This document shows, one piece after another, positions 14,114 through 17,799 of a stretch of 17,799 nt of DNA (position 1 is its first letter; every line of letters begins with the position of its first letter). The notes beneath the pieces are model-generated. The model was not told the origin of the DNA. It saw only the letters and a program-made list of their open reading frames with translations, and did not search any database. A program made the position numbers and the translations under genes. This stretch comes from Scatacola_A faecigallinarum (GTDB taxonomy: Bacteria; Pseudomonadota; Alphaproteobacteria; RF32; CAG-239). Location of the stretch: NCBI GenBank assembly GCA_018713605.1, contig DVOM01000007.1, positions 1 through 17,799 on the forward strand. The letters are read 5' to 3'.

Positions 14114-14134
14114 AAGAAGGTAACTCAAAAAAAG

Positions 14135-14167
14135 AAACCGACCGTTGTTTAAACGGCCGGTTTTTTT
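14135..14167. terminator. Bidirectional terminator between convergent genes
   Basis: AAACCGACCGTT (14135-14146) pairs with AACGGCCGGTTT (14152-14163), with one A-C opposition that becomes a G-U pair on the minus strand. T residues follow on the plus strand and a T-rich run follows on the minus strand. It ends both the DUF218-like gene and the PH-domain gene. Confidence 0.85.
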
Positions 14168-14632
14168 CTACATTCTTCTGGAACCGTGATTTAAATTGTT
14201 GATGGCCATGATAATGGCCTCCTTAAATTCTTTGGCGTTCTGCACATCTTTAATCAAAGTGCCGCTGTCATTGCCGACCTGAATCAAAATGTCGCCGGCG
14301 CCGAAAATCATCTGCAAAAATCCCTGTTGCAACAGTACGTCGTTTATTTTGGCAATAGGGATGTCTTTCTCGTTGCAAAATATAATGCCGGTACGGATGA
14401 AGACGCGTTCGTTGGTAACCAGATAGATTTTATAGCGGTTGGAAAGATAAACGTAAAAAAACGGCAGTATCAGACAGAAACCGAGTAAAAACAGGTACAG
14501 TTCCATGTCCGCAAAACCGGTCAGAAAAAAGGCGGCGCCGATGACCATAAAAAATCCGGAAGTAAGATAACTCAGCCAGTGAAAGTCGACTTCCGAAAGG
14601 ACGACTTCATTTTCGCGCAAATCCAGAGCCAT
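14168..14632 (-). CDS. Bacterial PH-domain (YdbT/bPH_2-type) membrane protein
   Basis: The 154-residue protein has two adjacent membrane helices, near residues 22-42 and 45-65, followed by NRYKIYLVTNERVFIRTGI and a bPH_2-type domain with IAKINDVLLQQG. This is the YdbT/DUF304 layout: a membrane hairpin with a cytoplasmic PH-like domain. Function in this family is mostly unknown. The start at 14632 follows AAGGA at a suitable distance; an ATG eleven codons upstream lacks such a site. It shares a terminator with the convergent DUF218-like gene and lies downstream of the tRNA-Leu terminator on the same strand. Confidence 0.8.
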   Translation of the reverse strand: MALDLRENEVVLSEVDFHWLSYLTSGFFMVIGAAFFLTGFADMELYLFLLGFCLILPFFYVYLSNRYKIYLVTNERVFIRTGIIFCNEKDIPIAKINDVLLQQGFLQMIFGAGDILIQVGNDSGTLIKDVQNAKEFKEAIIMAINNLNHGSRRM

Positions 14633-14710
14633 TTTGTTTTCCTTGTCTGAATAATCAAAATTCATTATAGGACAATGTGCGAAAATAACAAGCGGATAAA
14701 CTCTTAGTCA

Positions 14711-14739
14711 TATAAAAAACCGCCGAAAATGGCGGTTTT
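14711..14739 (-). terminator. Terminator of the tRNA-Leu gene
   Basis: AAAACCGCC (14716-14724) pairs with GGCGGTTTT (14731-14739) around GAAAAT. On the minus strand a run of T residues follows. It begins six bases after the tRNA 3' end. Confidence 0.85.
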
Positions 14740-14744
14740 CTTAT

Positions 14745-14831
14745 TGGTGCGCCAGGCCGGACTTGAACCGGCACGACCTTGCGGTCAACAGATTTTAAGT
14801 CTGCAGCGTCTACCAATTCCGCCACAGGCGC
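14745..14831 (-). tRNA. tRNA-Leu (anticodon UAA)
   Basis: The minus-strand gene runs from GCGCCTG to an encoded CCA (14747 to 14745), 87 nt. The anticodon loop is CTTAAAA with anticodon TAA. The long variable arm (GACCGCAAGGTC region) is typical of leucine tRNAs, and the T arm contains GGTTCAAGTCC. The acceptor stem appears to have one U-U mismatch at pair 6-67. Confidence 0.95.
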
Positions 14832-14850
14832 ATCTGTAAAATCTACGAGA

Positions 14851-14879
14851 GTTATACAGACAAAAATCCATAAATGCAA
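14851..14879 (-). promoter_or_regulatory. Promoter of tRNA-Leu
   Basis: On the minus strand TTGCAT (14879 to 14874) and TATAAC (14856 to 14851) are separated by 17 bases. The start falls near 14844, leaving a 5' leader of about 13 nt before the mature tRNA. Confidence 0.75.
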
Positions 14880-14922
14880 CATAAAACTTGTTTTTTTCTG
14901 CAAAATATGCTTTGCTGAAACC

Positions 14923-14952
14923 GCAGACAAGCCGGGCAGACGGCTTGTTTGC
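14923..14952 (+). promoter_or_regulatory. psd: Hairpin upstream of psd
   Basis: GCAGACAAGCCG (14923-14934) pairs with CGGCTTGTTTGC (14941-14952) over 12 positions around GGCAGA. The one exception to Watson-Crick pairing is a G-U pair on the plus strand, which favours a plus-strand transcript. A T-rich stretch follows, so it could be a leader element or a weak terminator. It lies about 95 bases before the psd start. Confidence 0.4.
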
Positions 14953-15047
14953 ACTTGTTTGTTTTAATTACCGCGCCGATCCTTTTCGCGGCGGAAACAG
15001 CGTTTCGGCGGAAGATGACGGCAGCGGTCTTTTAAAGGATTAATTTT

Positions 15048-15755
15048 ATGAAAACCATAGATATTTCGTGGCGCCGCTACATTCTTCCGAATATCCACAA
15101 CGAGGGATGGAAGTTCGTTGGTATCTTTGCTGCAATAACCGCGTTATTGGCAATGATTTGGCAGCCGCTGGGCTGGATCGGTCTGGTGCTGACCGTCTGG
15201 TGTTTCTATTTCTTCCGCGATCCCGAACGCGTTACCCCGGATAAGCCTGACCTCGTCGTTTCTCCGGCAGACGGTACCGTTCAGATGATTACCAAAGTTA
15301 AGGCTCCCGAGGAACTCGGTCTCGGCGATGCCAAATTTACCCGCGTCAGCGTCTTTATGAGTGTGTTCAATGTTCATGTCAATCGCGCTCCGGCTGAAGG
15401 TAAAATCTTAAAATCGGTCTATGTTCCCGGCAAATTCCTTAACGCCACGCTTGACAAAGCCAGCAAGGACAACGAGCGCCAGATTTTGGCCATGAAAACC
15501 AAAGGCGGCAAAACCCTTTGCTTTGTGCAGATAGCTGGTCTGGTTGCCCGCCGCATTTTGTGCGAGGCGACCGAAGGAATGGAATATAAGGCCGGCGAGC
15601 GTTTCGGTCTTATCCGTTTCGGTTCGCGTCTTGACGTTTACCTTCCCGAAGGTGTCGAACCTCAGGTATGCCTGGGGCAGACGATGGTTGCCGGCGAAAC
15701 CGTTATCGCCGATTTGGGCAGCAATGCGCCGCAGATGAAAGGGATTATCCGCTGA
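15048..15755 (+). CDS. psd: Phosphatidylserine decarboxylase proenzyme
   Basis: The 235-residue proenzyme converts phosphatidylserine to phosphatidylethanolamine at the inner membrane. Residues about 22-56 form hydrophobic membrane segments. FFRDPER and SPADGTV are family motifs, and MSVFNVHVNRAP carries the expected catalytic histidine region. Self-cleavage should occur between Gly192 and Ser193 in RFGSRLDVYLP, giving a beta chain and a small alpha chain with an N-terminal pyruvoyl group. The GS motif and short length mark the PSD-A type common in alphaproteobacteria. AAAGGA lies eight bases before ATG. Its stop codon overlaps the start of pssA by one base (TGATG), so the two are translationally coupled and act on successive steps: pssA makes the lipid this enzyme decarboxylates. 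Confidence 0.95.
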   Translation: MKTIDISWRRYILPNIHNEGWKFVGIFAAITALLAMIWQPLGWIGLVLTVWCFYFFRDPERVTPDKPDLVVSPADGTVQMITKVKAPEELGLGDAKFTRVSVFMSVFNVHVNRAPAEGKILKSVYVPGKFLNATLDKASKDNERQILAMKTKGGKTLCFVQIAGLVARRILCEATEGMEYKAGERFGLIRFGSRLDVYLPEGVEPQVCLGQTMVAGETVIADLGSNAPQMKGIIR

Positions 15756-16540
15756 TGGAAAAGATAAACAACAAACTGCGTCTTTCGAAACAAAAGCTTA
15801 CCAGCCTGCCGTTTCGCAAGATTGCTCCGAATATTGTCACCATGCTGGCTTTATGCGCCGGTGTCACTTCAATCCGCTATTCAATTGCCGAAAACTGGGC
15901 TATGGCGGTTATCTGCATTTTCCTGGCCGCTTTTTTTGACGGACTGGACGGCCGCGTTGCCCGCATGCTGAAAGGTTCGACCAAGTTCGGCGCCGAACTT
16001 GATTCTTTGTCCGACTTTGTCAGTTTTGGCGTTGCTCCGGCAATTCTGATGTTTCAGTGGACATTGTTTGACCTGCCCAAATTCGGCTGGTTCTTCTGTC
16101 TGCTGTTCGCAATCGGCATGTCGATGCGTCTGGCCCGTTTCAATACGATGCTTGACGAAGATCCGCAGCCCGAATACTGGCATCATTTCTTTGTCGGTGT
16201 TCCGGCGCCTGCCGCCGCGGCCTTGGCAATTATGCCGATTATGATGACTTTCGATTTTCCCGAGCTGGAATACATTCTGCGCTCAAACACTTTCTGCAGC
16301 GTTCTGATGCTGGTTGTCGCCTTTCTGATGGTCAGCCGCATTCCGACCGTTTCGACCAAAAAGATGAAAGTGCCGACCTTTATGTTTATTCCGATGATGC
16401 TGGTTGTGGCTTTGTTTGCCAGCTTTATCATCAGCCAGCCCTGGATGACGCTGGGCGTCATGACGGCGCTGTACGCCTTGAGCATTCCGGTCGGAATTTT
16501 TGTTTTCCTGCATGAAAAAAGGGAATATGAAAATCGCTGA
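15755..16540 (+). CDS. pssA: CDP-diacylglycerol-serine O-phosphatidyltransferase
   Basis: The 261-residue integral membrane enzyme joins CDP-diacylglycerol and serine to make phosphatidylserine. The CDP-alcohol phosphatidyltransferase signature is complete: Asp62, Asp65-Gly66, Ala69-Arg70, Gly79, Asp83 and Asp87, within DGLDGRVAR followed by GAELDSLSD. Several hydrophobic segments follow, up to LYALSIPVGIFVF near the C-terminus. The start at 15755 overlaps the psd stop codon by one base. A longer reading from 15668 would cover coding sequence of psd and add 29 residues unlike the family, so it was not used. The psd-pssA pair is the usual alphaproteobacterial arrangement for phosphatidylethanolamine synthesis. 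Confidence 0.95.
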   Translation: MEKINNKLRLSKQKLTSLPFRKIAPNIVTMLALCAGVTSIRYSIAENWAMAVICIFLAAFFDGLDGRVARMLKGSTKFGAELDSLSDFVSFGVAPAILMFQWTLFDLPKFGWFFCLLFAIGMSMRLARFNTMLDEDPQPEYWHHFFVGVPAPAAAALAIMPIMMTFDFPELEYILRSNTFCSVLMLVVAFLMVSRIPTVSTKKMKVPTFMFIPMMLVVALFASFIISQPWMTLGVMTALYALSIPVGIFVFLHEKREYENR

Positions 16541-16547
16541 AAACCAA

Positions 16548-16574
16548 AAAGGCTGCCGTCAGGCAGCCTTTTTT
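16548..16574. terminator. Terminator of psd-pssA, overlapping the convergent gene's stop codon
   Basis: AAAGGCTGCC (16548-16557) pairs with GGCAGCCTTT (16562-16571) around GTCA. T residues follow on the plus strand, and a T tract also follows on the minus strand. The loop holds the stop codon (16559-16561) of the minus-strand gene. Confidence 0.9.
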
Positions 16575-17236
16575 CTGGTCAGAATAAATTTTTTGTCACG
16601 GATGCGCAGATAATAGCCTTTCCCGGCATGTTCCCCGAGTTTAACCGCGTAAACCGGAAAACCGTACGGGAGGGTAATCTTTTCGCCGTCAAAGGGCGAA
16701 AGGCCCCGATAATTTTTTTGGCCGTCGGCAATGACCCAATAAGTTTTCATTTGTTTGGGAATGCCGATTTTAATCATGATAACCCCGCCTTTGAGCTTAA
16801 GGCCGGGATACAGTGCTTTCAACGCAGCTTCGGCCGAGAGGTTGTCGGGATAGCGGATGTACTCCAGACTTTGCCTGCCTTCGTCATCAATCCGCAGCGT
16901 AACGCCCGGATGAATTTCCCGTTTGTTGAGGTCTTCGTCTTCTTCGGTCAGAATGTCGTCTTCAACAAAGGTCACAAAAACGCCGCCGGTAATTTCATTG
17001 CCGCCGTCGGGAATGATTCCGGAATTGAAAATTAAACCGGCAAAACTGTTTTTTCCGGTTCTGACCGCCCAAACCCATAACCGGGATATATGATAGTATC
17101 CGCGGTAATCTGAGAGATGACAGCCGACAAGGTACATCTTGGCACCGTTGCCCGGAATAAGCTGCGCCGCAGGAAGTCTTGACAATAAAATTCTGCTTGC
17201 CAAATCTTCCGAACCGATAATTAAATTTGTTTTCAT
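16559..17236 (-). CDS. Unrecognised 225-residue protein
   Basis: I do not recognise this family. The protein is soluble-looking, with no signal peptide or membrane segment. It begins MKTNLIIGSEDLASR, has an acidic centre (VEDDILTEEDEDLNK, about residues 90-104), and ends in a basic tail, LTRKKAA. The opening hydrophobic strand, LIIGSED, could start a nucleotide-binding or beta-rich fold; this is a guess. It has its own strong promoter (17300-17328) and a leader of about 57 nt. The ribosome site is poor. The last codons and stop are built into the shared terminator hairpin. Codon use and GC resemble the neighbours. Confidence 0.7.
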   Translation of the reverse strand: MKTNLIIGSEDLASRILLSRLPAAQLIPGNGAKMYLVGCHLSDYRGYYHISRLWVWAVRTGKNSFAGLIFNSGIIPDGGNEITGGVFVTFVEDDILTEEDEDLNKREIHPGVTLRIDDEGRQSLEYIRYPDNLSAEAALKALYPGLKLKGGVIMIKIGIPKQMKTYWVIADGQKNYRGLSPFDGEKITLPYGFPVYAVKLGEHAGKGYYLRIRDKKFILTRKKAA

Positions 17237-17299
17237 ATATCGTATTTTTTATTATTTTCGGTATAAAAATATCCAGTGTAATAGATAATTAAGAAACCC

Positions 17300-17328
17300 A
17301 GTATACCGTCTTTCCGAGTTTTTGTCAA
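17300..17328 (-). promoter_or_regulatory. Near-consensus promoter of the 225-residue protein gene
   Basis: On the minus strand a consensus TTGACA (17328 to 17323) and TATACT (17305 to 17300) are separated by 17 bases, giving a start near 17293. It lies just beyond the stop of the partial gene at 17343, so the two genes on this strand are probably separate units. Confidence 0.85.
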
Positions 17329-17342
17329 ATTTTTGTTTATAT

Positions 17343-17799
17343 TTAAAATGGTGCCTGACAAAACCCTCCTGCCACATTTGTGGTACTTGAATTACAATTT
17401 CCATTACCGTTGCCGCACAAATAGCAATAACCTCCTGTCGAATGGTAGCTTTGACAGCCGTTAAAGAAAGTCCTTCCTAAACCGTTCATGACTTGTAATA
17501 CACCGGGGGTTGCCGGCTGCCATAAAAATTTAGAATGACCGAGCAGATTTTGACAATAGGCACTAATTTCTTTATATGTTCCGGTTCCTGCAGAGACAAC
17601 CATAATTCCATGCTTTCCTGTTGCATCGACTTGTACGACGGTTCCGACGCCAATACCGTTAGCGTCCACATAAGTATCGCCGACCTTGTAAGTGCGAAGT
17701 GTTTCCTCATAGCCCGGGCAGTAGACTTGAGTATTGTCGAGCGGGCATTTGAGGATAGTTTTTCCGGCACAGTCGGCGGCAGTTTTGGTGTAGCCGAGA
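17343..17799 (-). CDS. 3' part of a cysteine-containing secreted-type protein, cut by the window edge
   Basis: The open frame runs in from the right edge for about 151 codons to a TAA at 17345-17343; the start is outside. The first visible part reads GYTKTAADC, then KCPLDNTQVYC, then CPGYEETLRTYKVG. This matches the C...CP(D)...C unit of the protein at 187-1473, so the two are likely paralogous in their repeats. The C-terminal part, VGTVVQVDATGKHGIMVVS, resembles the strand pair seen in Lcl/DUF1566-type C-terminal domains. It ends in a Gly/Asn/Cys-rich stretch (GNGNGNCNSS). A surface or secreted role is inferred from the cysteine spacing. No terminator separates its stop from the promoter at 17300-17328. 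The GTG at 17669 is internal and is not taken as a start. Confidence 0.65.
   Translation of the reverse strand, partial: LGYTKTAADCAGKTILKCPLDNTQVYCPGYEETLRTYKVGDTYVDANGIGVGTVVQVDATGKHGIMVVSAGTGTYKEISAYCQNLLGHSKFLWQPATPGVLQVMNGLGRTFFNGCQSYHSTGGYCYLCGNGNGNCNSSTTNVAGGFCQAPF

Noticed and set aside
12599..14128. 509-codon open frame antisense to the DUF218-like gene
   Set aside because: It runs through the promoter-proximal leader and the far terminator and lacks a start signal; the sense gene has a strong promoter.

Overview
The window looks like chromosomal DNA of an anaerobic or facultatively anaerobic, probably gut-associated alphaproteobacterium. Coding regions have moderate GC and intergenic spacers are AT-rich. 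Support for this comes from a psd-pssA phospholipid operon, a VirB8-type secretion protein, a palindromic repeat of the kind common in alphaproteobacterial genomes, an oxygen-sensitive class III ribonucleotide reductase operon, and secreted cysteine-rich proteins. The assignment is an inference from gene families; no species is identified. Genes face both ways and most units end in clear hairpin-plus-T-tract terminators, many serving two convergent genes.

Left part (1-2490). A secreted protein with about 56 cysteines lies on the minus strand behind a strong promoter and a roughly 130-nt structured leader. A second copy of that promoter and leader start, serving a gene beyond the left edge, lies at 1-88. 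Next, also on the minus strand, come a promoter, a candidate three-way-junction RNA, an intrinsic terminator and a 75-residue XRE-type HTH gene. The spacer to the right holds a palindromic repeat and two 59-bp tandem repeats.

Envelope region (2491-6403). A PerM/AI-2E family membrane protein converges on a VirB8-like type IV secretion protein. Divergent from the latter is a TolC-like lipoprotein with a C-terminal immunoglobulin-like domain.

Anaerobic nucleotide region (6404-9957). DnaA-box-like sites and a NrdR-type palindrome precede nrdD, a 68-residue gene and nrdG. The nrdD product stops after its zinc-binding motif. The small gene next to it supplies the missing glycyl-radical segment as a separate polypeptide with its own ribosome binding site. 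This split class III reductase is the most striking feature of the window.

Right part (9955-17799). This holds a flavin reductase with a basic tail, a divergent LysR regulator, a solitary Zeta-toxin-like kinase, a DUF218/YdcF-like protein, a bacterial PH-domain membrane protein, tRNA-Leu(UAA), psd and pssA (overlapping by one base), an unrecognised 225-residue protein, and the 3' end of a second cysteine-containing protein related to the first. No CRISPR array, insertion sequence, rRNA or integrase was seen.
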